A DNA stretch of 64,000 bases, from positions 44,326-108,325 of the forward strand of contig NZ_FYDL01000009.1 of NCBI RefSeq assembly GCF_900187505.1, read 5' to 3'. Source of the DNA: Pseudomonas sp. Irchel s3h17 (GTDB taxonomy: Bacteria > Pseudomonadota > Gammaproteobacteria > Pseudomonadales > Pseudomonadaceae). The notes under the pieces were generated by a model. That model saw nothing but the letters and a program-made list of their open reading frames with translations, made no database searches and was not told the origin of the DNA. How positions within the stretch are numbered: position 1 is the stretch's first letter; each line of letters starts with the position of its first letter. Both the position numbers and the translations under genes were made by a program. This document shows, piece by piece, positions 1 through 7,704 of this stretch.

Positions 1-50
1 AGGGCCCGCAAACCCGTCTCGAACAACGCTGGGTCGACGATACCGCATGA
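1..50 (+). CDS. C-terminal tail of an upstream gene, probably the FliK-like partner of the flhB-like gene (partial)
   Basis: The frame starting at base 3 is open and ends in TGA at 48-50, overlapping the next start codon as ATGA. It encodes a plausible C-terminal tail (GPQTRLEQRWVDDTA). In Pseudomonas the small flhB-like gene is usually preceded by a FliK-like gene, so this tail may be its end, but too little is visible to prove identity or frame. The same 44 bases recur before the second flhB-like copy near 9550. There the frame is closed immediately upstream by a TGA, so the partner gene is missing at that copy. Confidence 0.35.
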   Translation, partial: GPQTRLEQRWVDDTA

Positions 51-315
51 AAAACCCCAACCCGCCCCGCCAGGCCATCGCCCTCAAGTACGACGGCAGC
101 CAGGCCCCCACGCTGACCGCCAAGGGCGACGAGGCGCTGGCCGAAGCCATCCTGAAAATCGCCCGCGACTGTGAAGTGCCGATCTATGAAAACGCCGAAC
201 TGGTGAGACTGCTGGCGCGGATGGAATTGGGCGACAGCATTCCTGAAGAGTTGTATCGCACGATTGCCGAGATCATTGCGTTCGCCTGGAAACTCAAGGG
301 CAAGTTTCCGGCGGG
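3..315 (+). repeat. Left copy of a ~313 bp direct repeat flanking the biosynthetic island
   Basis: Bases 3-315 match 9550-9862 in the same orientation with only three mismatches seen by eye (about 99 percent). The repeat covers the tail of the upstream frame and most of the flhB-like gene. Base 2 differs from 9549, and identity stops at 316/9863 inside the gene. The 9.2 kb between the copies is the AT-richer biosynthetic operon, so these repeats mark the island edges. Confidence 0.9.
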
Positions 316-373
316 GATGAGGCCGGATGCGCTGATGGTGGAACACGATGTAACGCCTACTGAGCATCAATGA
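47..373 (+). CDS. Stand-alone FlhB C-terminal-domain protein (EscU/YscU/FlhB-like), copy 1
   Basis: The 108-residue protein matches only the cytoplasmic C-terminal domain of the export switch protein FlhB. Its QAIALKYDGSQAPTLTAKG aligns with YAVALKYDPDKGGAPMLIAKG of the FlhB at 26406-27545, and its ENAELVRLLARMELGDSIPEELY region with FlhB's ESPALARSIYYSTELDQEIPGGLY. It begins about where FlhB is left after NPTH autocleavage, so it resembles a pre-cut FlhB-CC, as in Campylobacter FlhX. There are no membrane segments and no NPTH site. The last ~18 residues differ from copy 2 (9594-9923). A role in export-gate switching is inferred from the family only. Confidence 0.85.
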   Translation: MKNPNPPRQAIALKYDGSQAPTLTAKGDEALAEAILKIARDCEVPIYENAELVRLLARMELGDSIPEELYRTIAEIIAFAWKLKGKFPAGMRPDALMVEHDVTPTEHQ

Positions 374-398
374 GAACGTCGGCCGGCGGACGACGTTC
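374..398. terminator. Hairpin between convergent genes
   Basis: GAACGTCG (374-381) pairs with CGACGTTC (391-398) around a GC-rich loop. It fills the 39 bp gap between the stop of the plus-strand flhB-like gene and the stop of the minus-strand ATP-grasp gene. There is no clear T run, so it may be a weak bidirectional terminator. Confidence 0.3.
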
Positions 399-412
399 GT
401 CACGTTGACAAA

Positions 413-1723
413 TCAGCTCGCCAGGTACTCGTCATAGGTGCGGCGAATTGAGCCCCAGTCCTCTTCGCTAAAGACAATCCCGCCCAGCAGATGCTCTGCT
501 GCCTGGTCGAAAGCGGTCACATCGGCCCACAAACGGTCAGCATCGGTGTCACAGAAACTGGCATTCATTGGTGATGAAATCAGATTGTGGGTCGGCCCGT
601 ACTCGTCACCTTCACTGATCACACAAACATAACCCTTGAAGGAACTCAGTAGCGCCAGGCATTGCTCCAGCAATGGCTCGCTCGTTGAATAAACACCGCT
701 CTCGACGCAAATCACATCAGAAACGATGGCAGGAGCTTTCAATACTGCATCGCGCATGTTTTCGGCATCGCCGAAATAAGCCTCGTACAACTGCTCCAAC
801 AGCGAGGCGTCGTAGCAGTCGACAAACAATTGGGGGGTAATGGTGCCGTGCATACGGGCGGCTGCCTCAATCATCACGGGGCCATCCTCGCCCATGACCA
901 GTTCCATATGCACCGCACCGTACGTGATGTCGAGCGCATTGGCGGCACGCTTGGCGTAGTCGCTCAAGGCTTGGCAGACCGGCCGGTCAAGGGGCAGCAT
1001 GAAGGTGAATTTTTTAACGAAGTCGCACCCGGCAATGTCCAACTCATCACTGCGAACATAACGACAAACCGATGAAACAACGTACTTGCCTGCGCACGCC
1101 ACCATGTCCACCACATACTCCGGCCCCTGGATCATGGGCTGGATCAAAAAATGGTCATTGACTGTCCAGGTCGCGGAAAACGTGTCCCAGGAAGCGTTGT
1201 CCAATGCCTGCTGCAGTTCAGTGTGGTTGTTGCAACGCTGTACCCCTTCGCCGCCGGCAGAAGACTGTGGCTTGAGAACGCAGGGATAGTGATCCCACTC
1301 TGCTATCGCCGGCCCTACACTTTCACGCCCATTGAGTACTAGGGTGGGAATAAATGCCAGGCCCGCTTGCGCCAGCGAATGCTGCATCTGGTCCTTGTGT
1401 CGACGCCGGAACGATGTCGCCGGGTCGTTTCCTGGCAGCGAATAGTGAGCAGCAAGCTTTTCCGCCAAGAACACACCATTCTCACTGCCCGCCAACACAG
1501 CGTCGAACAAACCACTCCCTACTGGAGGTAATTGGTCTTCGCTGGTAAATATGCCTTTGTAGAGTTCAGCCTGAAACTCACCTTTCTTTTTCGCATTGAG
1601 TTTCGGTATCCGCGCCACTTTATCGAGCTCAATGATGGCGTAGCAATCAACGCCCCGCTCTTTCAAATAGCGAACCAGAATATTGGCGTTTGACACAGGA
1701 TTAGCAATCAAACATGACGGCAT
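413..1723 (-). CDS. ATP-grasp ligase, last gene of the biosynthetic operon
   Basis: This 436-residue protein has the ATP-grasp layout of carboxylate-amine ligases: an N-terminal pre-grasp domain (about 1-105), a nucleotide loop with K151 and SSAGGEG (154-160), PEYVVD at 201-206, and VHMEL (271-275) followed by EAAARMHG (286-293) near the metal site. The Asn usual in that last motif is replaced by Ala, but Glu and Arg remain. Such enzymes activate a carboxylate as acyl phosphate and join it to an amine, as in amino-acid ligases and peptide-antibiotic enzymes. It lies 18 bp after the NAT-like gene, so a late amide-forming step on the acyl product is inferred. The substrate cannot be read from sequence. 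Confidence 0.8.
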   Translation of the reverse strand: MPSCLIANPVSNANILVRYLKERGVDCYAIIELDKVARIPKLNAKKKGEFQAELYKGIFTSEDQLPPVGSGLFDAVLAGSENGVFLAEKLAAHYSLPGNDPATSFRRRHKDQMQHSLAQAGLAFIPTLVLNGRESVGPAIAEWDHYPCVLKPQSSAGGEGVQRCNNHTELQQALDNASWDTFSATWTVNDHFLIQPMIQGPEYVVDMVACAGKYVVSSVCRYVRSDELDIAGCDFVKKFTFMLPLDRPVCQALSDYAKRAANALDITYGAVHMELVMGEDGPVMIEAAARMHGTITPQLFVDCYDASLLEQLYEAYFGDAENMRDAVLKAPAIVSDVICVESGVYSTSEPLLEQCLALLSSFKGYVCVISEGDEYGPTHNLISSPMNASFCDTDADRLWADVTAFDQAAEHLLGGIVFSEEDWGSIRRTYDEYLAS

Positions 1724-1741
1724 TTTCTTGTTCCTCTTTAG

Positions 1742-2602
1742 CTACCGAAGACCATTAAAAATATCACCAGGTAACGACACGAAGTCGCCAATCTTAAGTT
1801 TAATATCAAAATATTCTTCCAATACTTCCACCAACTCACAGCGCGAATTGACATGACGTCGATCACGAGTGCATTGTTGAATGGAAACCAGCACATTATT
1901 AATCAGATAGCAGCCACCCAGAAGCGATGGCCGGGCACACACCAGATTGTTTTTGAAGGGCGACAACGGTGAATAGGCATTAAAAAACTGGCCCACCACA
2001 AATTCGTGTGCGCCGTAACTGGCATCTCGCAGTACATACATGTTTATCCACTGCACACCGCGCCGGTATTGAATGCTCCACACCGAAGTTCCGGTACGCT
2101 GTACCCGATACTCATGGACACCCTGCACGGCTTGCGCATCGTGAAGCAGGCGCAGGGGATACAAAAAACCCCGATAGCCGAATCCAACATCACAGACCCA
2201 CTCTTCGTTATTGGCCCACACCAACAGCACCATGTGAGTTGACACGTTCATGCCCCCATCTTCCCGAGATACCGCGGACAGACTGCGCCGGACGCTGAAG
2301 CCCAGTGTCTCCAGCACCGCCGCCAGCAATCCGTTCATCTGGGTGCAGCCACCACCCCGGCGTCCTGATGTGAGCTTGTCACTGATCGCCTCCATGTCGA
2401 AAGACGGCGTTATACCAAGGAAGACATCGAGCATGTCGTATGCGATGGCATTTGCATGGGCAAAGTGGATATCAGCCAGTGTCCTGGCATTTACATCCGT
2501 GGGGACGTCCAAGTTGATCCTCTTGAAATAAAGCGCCAGCCACTCTGGTATTAAGGACGCGCACGCACCTCGCACACACGATGACACCGGTTCGGCATTC
2601 AC
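1742..2602 (-). CDS. Arylamine N-acetyltransferase (NAT) family acyltransferase or amide synthase
   Basis: This 286-residue protein shows the NAT signature RRGGGCTQMNGLL with the catalytic Cys at 86, then THMVLLV (His123) and CDVGFG (Asp138). The triad spacing (37 and 15 residues) matches the family pattern. NAT enzymes transfer acyl groups from thioesters to amines. Members in polyketide clusters, such as RifF of rifamycin biosynthesis, release chains by amide formation. With no thioesterase visible, off-loading of the ACP-bound chain as an amide is a reasonable inference. It follows the ketoreductase gene after 79 bp and precedes the ATP-grasp gene by 18 bp. Confidence 0.85.
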   Translation of the reverse strand: MNAEPVSSCVRGACASLIPEWLALYFKRINLDVPTDVNARTLADIHFAHANAIAYDMLDVFLGITPSFDMEAISDKLTSGRRGGGCTQMNGLLAAVLETLGFSVRRSLSAVSREDGGMNVSTHMVLLVWANNEEWVCDVGFGYRGFLYPLRLLHDAQAVQGVHEYRVQRTGTSVWSIQYRRGVQWINMYVLRDASYGAHEFVVGQFFNAYSPLSPFKNNLVCARPSLLGGCYLINNVLVSIQQCTRDRRHVNSRCELVEVLEEYFDIKLKIGDFVSLPGDIFNGLR

Positions 2603-2681
2603 AGATGCAACCTCATAAAGACAGGGCGGGTTCAGTTATATCGGGTAAGCAATTCAGGCAAGGGATGGATAACAAGCTGCG

Positions 2682-3401
2682 TCACCCGATATTTTCACCA
2701 TTACCGACCCTAATGACAGTGCCCGTTGTATTAAACTGACGGGTCGCTAACAAAAAGACCATATTGGCAATTTCCTCGGGCTGCATTATTTTCCTTCCCG
2801 GTATCGATTTCATAATATCGCGCTCGCCGCCTTTGGCAAAGGCCTTAAACATATCAGTATCGACAAAGCCCGGAGCAATGCCATTAACTTTCACATCAAA
2901 CCTCGCCAGCTCAAGTGCCAACCCGAGCGTCAATCGTTCAATGGCTGCCTTAGCACACCCATAGGCCGTATTACCAAGTTTTATTTTAGTGGCCGCGACC
3001 GAACTGACGTTGATGATATTGCCAAAGCGGGCGGCCGCCATGATGGGCGCGAAAACATTGCAGTAGTTCAATGTACTCCCGAAATTGGTCTCCATCACTT
3101 GATGGAACGTCTCCAGGCCGGCATTCAAAAAAATCCCGTCTCCGGTAGTGCCGGCATTGTTCACCAGCACTGAAGGCGTACCTTGTGCAAGGATTTGGTC
3201 ACGCAACAACTGTATCTGATCAATACGTCGACCATCGAGTTGCAACGCGCTCAAGCCAAGACATTCCGCCATGAGACTGGACGCAGCCTGCTCATCGCAA
3301 GCATAGGTAACAAAGACTTTATAACCGGCGCCTAGCAATTTTTCGGCGATACAACGACCGATACCCCGGGTGCCACCGGTTACAATTGCAATGCCACTCA
3401 T
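2682..3401 (-). CDS. 3-oxoacyl-ACP reductase-like short-chain dehydrogenase (FabG type)
   Basis: This 239-residue SDR has the NAD(P)-binding TGGTRGIG (8-15), NNAG (81-84), Asn106, and the catalytic Ser134, Tyr147 and Lys151 (YGCAK). Length and motifs are typical of FabG, which reduces the beta-keto group of an ACP-bound chain after each KS condensation. Its start overlaps the stop of the upstream hotdog gene (ATGA), implying translational coupling. No enoyl reductase gene is present in the operon, so the KR/DH cycle could leave double bonds. The nucleotide preference is not determined here. Confidence 0.9.
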   Translation of the reverse strand: MSGIAIVTGGTRGIGRCIAEKLLGAGYKVFVTYACDEQAASSLMAECLGLSALQLDGRRIDQIQLLRDQILAQGTPSVLVNNAGTTGDGIFLNAGLETFHQVMETNFGSTLNYCNVFAPIMAAARFGNIINVSSVAATKIKLGNTAYGCAKAAIERLTLGLALELARFDVKVNGIAPGFVDTDMFKAFAKGGERDIMKSIPGRKIMQPEEIANMVFLLATRQFNTTGTVIRVGNGENIG

Positions 3402-3751
3402 ACTCCATCTCCTTCAAGCGCTATCACGCCGCGACAATAATTGATGGCCTCGTGATGGATTCTGAAACGGTAACTGTCGAGTCTTTTCTCGATCTCCAGG
3501 CAAAGCGACAACTGTGGAACGATCGGTTCGAGAAAGGCGACTCGGGGAATCGTGAACGCGCCCACTGCTGCCCCTTTCATCAGAGCAATGCAATCACTGA
3601 TGAAACCGACGATGCAGGCGCCGGGCACAATAGGATAGTCGGGAAAGTGCTCTGCAAATATCGGCGCTACTGCATTAACGGTCAGACGAGCATCAAAGCG
3701 CTGCGCCGAAACGACAGAGGAGTCCACTTGAAAAATCTTCAAATCAGCCAT
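3398..3751 (-). CDS. Hotdog-fold FabZ/ApeI-like 3-hydroxyacyl-ACP dehydratase (His half-site)
   Basis: This 117-residue protein carries the FabZ hallmark as AEHFPDYPIVPG, with the catalytic His at residue 35. Classical FabZ has a catalytic Glu on the sixth residue after the PG proline (PGVLILE), but here that position is Gly49 (PGACIVG). The enzyme is therefore either a variant dehydratase, as in aryl-polyene ApeI-type proteins, or relies on a partner subunit. The other hotdog candidate (4286-4663) has the Glu-type helix and no His motif, so the two may work together. It overlaps the membrane-protein gene upstream by 8 bp and the reductase gene downstream by 4 bp. Confidence 0.8.
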   Translation of the reverse strand: MADLKIFQVDSSVVSAQRFDARLTVNAVAPIFAEHFPDYPIVPGACIVGFISDCIALMKGAAVGAFTIPRVAFLEPIVPQLSLCLEIEKRLDSYRFRIHHEAINYCRGVIALEGDGV

Positions 3752-4289
3752 TTACCAAAGTCCTTTTACTCAAGTAGGCCTCCGGAAATACTTCCGTCAT
3801 CACCGACGCCACCAATATGCTCATATAGGAGCCGATCAAAAAAACCGGCCAGTACGCTTCAAAACCCAGACTCAAACCGGCCAATACCCAGTTTATTGAG
3901 AAGGACATGCACCATACCTTGGTGATGGTATTGTTGATTTCGAAAAACTCGCTCGACCGACAAACATTGTCAGCAACACCTTCACGACTGTATTGCAGGG
4001 TGAACGGTTGACCCAACAGCACACTCGACCAGCCAATCACTGTTAACACGCCGTACAGCAGAAGTTTGACGCTTTCAAACGTAGAGAGCCCTGGCCAATA
4101 GAGGGAAGCCAGTGCCATGCCGAGCACACAAATGACCAACGCGCACTCAATGATGAAGCCTCTTCGAAGGTTGTCAAAACACAGGACGAACATAAAAAAG
4201 GCCACCGCCAGGGCTGTCTTCGCGAAGTTGCCGCCGAACCAGTCAACCAGATAGGGGAACAACAGCCATGGAATCATGAGTTTGATCAT
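3744..4289 (-). CDS. Multi-pass membrane protein of unknown function in the biosynthetic operon
   Basis: The product (about 181 residues) is dominated by hydrophobic segments, about five by eye, starting with MIKLMIPWLLFPYLV and ending with a segment around FLIGSYMSILVASVM. A conserved-looking cytoplasmic stretch (LLGQPFTLQYSRE) lies near the middle. The ATG at 4289 is preferred over an earlier in-frame start. It overlaps the preceding stop as ATGA and has a GAAGGA ribosome site 9 bp upstream. I do not recognise an enzyme family. A role in membrane anchoring or export of the product is only suggested by position. Confidence 0.7.
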   Translation of the reverse strand: MIKLMIPWLLFPYLVDWFGGNFAKTALAVAFFMFVLCFDNLRRGFIIECALVICVLGMALASLYWPGLSTFESVKLLLYGVLTVIGWSSVLLGQPFTLQYSREGVADNVCRSSEFFEINNTITKVWCMSFSINWVLAGLSLGFEAYWPVFLIGSYMSILVASVMTEVFPEAYLSKRTLVNG

Positions 4290-4663
4290 GACTGCTGTTC
4301 CTTCAAGCTTAAAACCGTGATGGTGGCCAACACACAATCCCGGGCGCCCGAATCAAGTGTGCCGAAGACTTCGACACGCCCTGCTCCGCTGTCGATGTTG
4401 ACCAGTCCCGTCAATTGCGAAATCCTTTGCGGGTCCACACTTCGCAGGCCGGTAATCAATGCTGGCACGTAATGCGTCGACGGTGTCTCGCCATGAGCGG
4501 CGCCCCGTACACAACGCACGGCAAACTGACCCAGTAACTCGGCAAGCACGACGACAGCGCCGTAATACTCGATGTAGTCGTTAAAGCGTCCTTCGTTCAC
4601 CCGGCTGCACCAGCCTTGTTCCGACGGAATAACCGATGGACACATATCCAGATAAGCTGTCAT
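4286..4663 (-). CDS. Putative hotdog-fold dehydratase partner (Glu half-site), ApeP-like
   Basis: The 125-residue protein is not clearly assigned. Its segment YYGAVVVLAELLGQFAVRC resembles the central hotdog helix of FabZ/FabA (LILEALAQA), with Glu42 and Gln46 in the catalytic spacing. The HFPxxPxxPG motif is absent, and the rest is compatible with a short hotdog domain. Aryl-polyene clusters carry a comparable pair (ApeI/ApeP). FabZ active sites form from a His of one subunit and a Glu of the other, so a heterodimer with the product of 3398-3751 is an attractive inference. Both ends overlap neighbours by 4 bp. Confidence 0.5.
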   Translation of the reverse strand: MTAYLDMCPSVIPSEQGWCSRVNEGRFNDYIEYYGAVVVLAELLGQFAVRCVRGAAHGETPSTHYVPALITGLRSVDPQRISQLTGLVNIDSGAGRVEVFGTLDSGARDCVLATITVLSLKEQQS

Positions 4664-5163
4664 TTGGAAGACGCCACTGTAACGTTATCGAGCTTGAAAA
4701 AACGCAATAACCTGAGGGATCGACCAACAATCAAACCATTGATCAGCCCGGAACCCAGTGCTGCACAGGCCACTGATGAAACTTCATCGGCCAGTTCCGG
4801 CTGCATGGCAGCCTGGTAACCACTGTAATAACGCCAGGCAAAAAAGCACCAATACACCACCAATACCTTGACCGTCCCCCCCAACACCAGGCGCGCGCCC
4901 TCACGCTCCACGTTGTGGTAGGAGTAGAAGCGCAAGGCCAGAAACCACCCGACCAGTAACCCCAGTGCATAAACCGAAAGCGGAATCACGAGTCCCTGGG
5001 AGAGTTTTAGCGACGTCAGGGAAATAGTGACGAATATCGCCGGTGTAATTTGTAATGATCTTTTCGATTCATGATTCTTGAAGCATGCAATGACGCCGTA
5101 ATACGTCACGATAAAGAAGACCGCATAAACCCACAGCGGCGTACCACGCAAAATGTCGAGCAT
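4660..5163 (-). CDS. Small integral membrane protein, DUF6622-like
   Basis: Translation most likely starts at MLDILRGTPLWVYAVFF (ATG at 5163), with AAGGGG placed upstream, rather than at the longer frame's start at 5241. The product of about 167 residues has four or five hydrophobic segments and a basic tail (GRSLRLLRFFKLD). The N-terminal ILRGTPLWVYA pattern resembles the small inner-membrane proteins grouped as DUF6622, but this is from memory and unverified. It follows the adenylating-enzyme gene after 43 bp and overlaps the next start. Function is unknown. Confidence 0.65.
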   Translation of the reverse strand: MLDILRGTPLWVYAVFFIVTYYGVIACFKNHESKRSLQITPAIFVTISLTSLKLSQGLVIPLSVYALGLLVGWFLALRFYSYHNVEREGARLVLGGTVKVLVVYWCFFAWRYYSGYQAAMQPELADEVSSVACAALGSGLINGLIVGRSLRLLRFFKLDNVTVASSK

Positions 5164-5206
5164 AGAAACCCCTTGGCACTCCATGTACCTGGACAAACAG
5201 TGACGA

Positions 5207-6445
5207 TCAACTGACGACTGACAATTGATTGCGCTGATCAAGCAAACGGTTGAACTTACCCCGTGGGTTATAGGCGAAGTCTACATTACCGGCCCACTTG
5301 ACCACCGCAACACCACGCATCACCGCCTCTTTCAACTTCGGAATATGGAAGAGTTGCTCTTCCAAGCGTGCGGTCCAGGACGCATCGATTACCGATGGAT
5401 CGAGATCGACGAGCACAGTAACGCAATCCTTCCCGGCATCGGTGGTTGACAGCTGCACCTGGAACGCCTCTGCCGGCACATCAGCGGCCACCAGTACCTG
5501 CTCAATCAGCGTCAGGCAGATGCGGTGTCCGCCGAGACTGAACTCCTCGGCAACTCTTTGGCCGATTGTGAGGTAGTACTGGTTGTCTTCCCCCTGATTC
5601 AGTTCACCGACATCACCTATCCGGTAGCGAATGATAGGCACCACCGGGGCTTTCAGATCAGTGACCAGCAACTCGCCGGCCTCGGTTTGCTCCATGAAGA
5701 ACCAGTCAGAAAGTATCAGATGCTGATGCGCTTCCATGGCTGGCGTATTCAGCGCTGCAAACCCCAGTTCGGTGGCCCCGTAAAGACTGTAGAACCGAGC
5801 TTTCGGCCATAACCGCTGAATGAACTCTCGCTTGCCCAAGTGGAACGCTTCTCCGACAAATACGATCTTGGTGACTGCAAGGTCCACATCGAGCCTTTCT
5901 GCTGCCTGCGCGACTTGGATGATTCCAGTTGGCGAACCCACCAGCACATTTGCCTTGAAGCGCTTCATGGTGCCGAGCAACGACGGCATGTTGTTCATCA
6001 CGTCGGGGCGTCCTACCGGCAACACGGTCGAGCCGATCGGCTCAAGCATCCGGCACATGCCTTCATAGTTGTAACCCAGGCATCCAGCGGTAAGGAGATT
6101 GACCACGGTATCGTCGGCACAAAACACATGCTCGGCCATGAAACCGCGAACTTGGTACGGGTAGCTGTCTTCTGTGACGCGCTGGAAAATACGACTGGCT
6201 AGCACCAAGGGAGCCGATGTGGTGCCCGAGGTAGAGATGACATAGCAATGCATGAGTTGGCCGGCATCAATCAGTACATCACTCACCTCCATGAGCGTTT
6301 GCTTGCTCAATGGAGGGTATTTCTGCACGAAGTCGTCATACCCCGTGACCGGGGGCAAATCCAGCGGGTAAGCCTGCTCGGCGTACTCGCCGACCATTTT
6401 GTTGAACTTATCGATATCAAACGAAGTGCGGCTTTTTATAGTCAT
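5207..6445 (-). CDS. PaaK-like AMP-forming acyl-CoA/acyl-ACP ligase
   Basis: This 412-residue adenylate-forming enzyme is of phenylacetate-CoA ligase size rather than NRPS size. The phosphate loop STSGTTSAP is at 71-79, YGATE at 222-226 and RYRIGD at 273-278. Such enzymes activate a carboxylic acid, often aromatic, as an adenylate and pass it to a thiol. In this operon, priming the ACP with a starter acid is the likely job, though activation of a finished chain is also possible. Its start overlaps the stop of the KS gene. The C-terminal subdomain is present (about 290-412). Confidence 0.8.
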   Translation of the reverse strand: MTIKSRTSFDIDKFNKMVGEYAEQAYPLDLPPVTGYDDFVQKYPPLSKQTLMEVSDVLIDAGQLMHCYVISTSGTTSAPLVLASRIFQRVTEDSYPYQVRGFMAEHVFCADDTVVNLLTAGCLGYNYEGMCRMLEPIGSTVLPVGRPDVMNNMPSLLGTMKRFKANVLVGSPTGIIQVAQAAERLDVDLAVTKIVFVGEAFHLGKREFIQRLWPKARFYSLYGATELGFAALNTPAMEAHQHLILSDWFFMEQTEAGELLVTDLKAPVVPIIRYRIGDVGELNQGEDNQYYLTIGQRVAEEFSLGGHRICLTLIEQVLVAADVPAEAFQVQLSTTDAGKDCVTVLVDLDPSVIDASWTARLEEQLFHIPKLKEAVMRGVAVVKWAGNVDFAYNPRGKFNRLLDQRNQLSVVS

Positions 6446-7704
6446 TATCCGATTCTTTTAAATATCATCGACGCGGCCAGGCCGCCCATACCGAAGGAGT
6501 TTTTCAGACAGTAATCCACGGAACGTTGCAGGGTGAATGGAGAAACGTTGGCCCGGCAGTCGGGATCCTTGGACTCGAGGTTGATCGTCCCGGGAATGAA
6601 CCCCGAGCGCAGACTGATCAATGTATTGAGGGTTTCCATGGCGCCAGCGGCGGCGATCATGTGTCCATGCAAAGACTTGTTGGCGGTGACGGGCACCTGC
6701 TCTCCCAGCACCGCACAAATGGCAGCTGACTCGTGTAGATCATTGAGGATCGTTGACGTCCCGTGGGCATTGACCATGCCGATATCACTCGCCTGCAACC
6801 CGGCGCTGCTCAATGCCCGGGTCATGGCCAGCTTCATCTCGGCACTATCGAGTGCCGGCTTGACGATATGACTGGCATTGGTACTGGTACCAAAACCTGC
6901 CAATTCCATTAACGGCTCACGCCCGGCTTTCAGGCAAGCGTCAAGAGACTCCACGAGAAACAGCACTGCACCCTCAGCCGGCAGATAGCCCGAACGCCGC
7001 GCATCGAAGGGCCGTGACAGGCCTGTGGGATCAAATCGTTCATCGGTGGCGATAATATCAACCGACTCCAGGCCGATGTAATGCTCAGGCGTAACCTTGG
7101 CCGAGATGCCCCCGACAATCGCTGCGTCCACACGCCCCTGCCGTACGGCTTGATAACCGGTGCCGATGGCTTGTAATGACGCCGAACACAGTCCCAGATG
7201 CACGGACGCAGGGCCTTTGAACGGCACACGTTTATGAACTGTGCGTAGTGCATTGGTCGGGTCGTAGCGAATGAAGTCCTGCACCCGAAAGTGCTTCTCA
7301 AGTGCAAGGTCAAGGTTGGCAAACTGACCATCGACCTTGTACAGGTCGTAGGCCAGATTGACCGTTTGCTGGATGCCCACGACAGGTTCGTCGACCCCCA
7401 GGAAACACCCGATCCGCTGCTCGCCCACGGCAGCCGGATCGAAGGACACCGATGCCAACAGATTTTCCATGGCATTGCGGGTATAGAACTCATCATGACT
7501 GAATCGCTGCAATTCACCCTGGTCCGCAAAGTTTCCCGATACGGGGATTCCGGCGAAGTGGCTCTTGAACGTAGCGCTGTCGTATTTTGCGATTTTTCTC
7601 ACACCGGAGTGACCATTACGCAACGCGTCTTCAATGGCTGCATAGTGATCGCCCAACGGCGTGCAACAACCGAAGCCGCTGATGACAACTCTTTGCTGAT
7701 TCAT
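6445..7704 (-). CDS. 3-oxoacyl-ACP synthase II-like ketosynthase with intact active site
   Basis: This 419-residue KAS II (FabF)-family condensing enzyme has the nucleophile Cys173 in GLCSASLQAIG, His314 in NAHGTSTILND, and Lys343/His348 in KSLHGHMIAAAGAME. All elongation residues are present, so it should catalyse decarboxylative Claisen condensation on ACP-bound chains. It is the alpha partner to the Cys-less KS encoded just upstream, whose stop overlaps its start. The arrangement parallels KS/chain-length-factor pairs of type II polyketide synthases. No malonyl transferase is encoded here, so the host FabD presumably loads malonyl groups. Confidence 0.9.
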   Translation of the reverse strand: MNQQRVVISGFGCCTPLGDHYAAIEDALRNGHSGVRKIAKYDSATFKSHFAGIPVSGNFADQGELQRFSHDEFYTRNAMENLLASVSFDPAAVGEQRIGCFLGVDEPVVGIQQTVNLAYDLYKVDGQFANLDLALEKHFRVQDFIRYDPTNALRTVHKRVPFKGPASVHLGLCSASLQAIGTGYQAVRQGRVDAAIVGGISAKVTPEHYIGLESVDIIATDERFDPTGLSRPFDARRSGYLPAEGAVLFLVESLDACLKAGREPLMELAGFGTSTNASHIVKPALDSAEMKLAMTRALSSAGLQASDIGMVNAHGTSTILNDLHESAAICAVLGEQVPVTANKSLHGHMIAAAGAMETLNTLISLRSGFIPGTINLESKDPDCRANVSPFTLQRSVDYCLKNSFGMGGLAASMIFKRIG

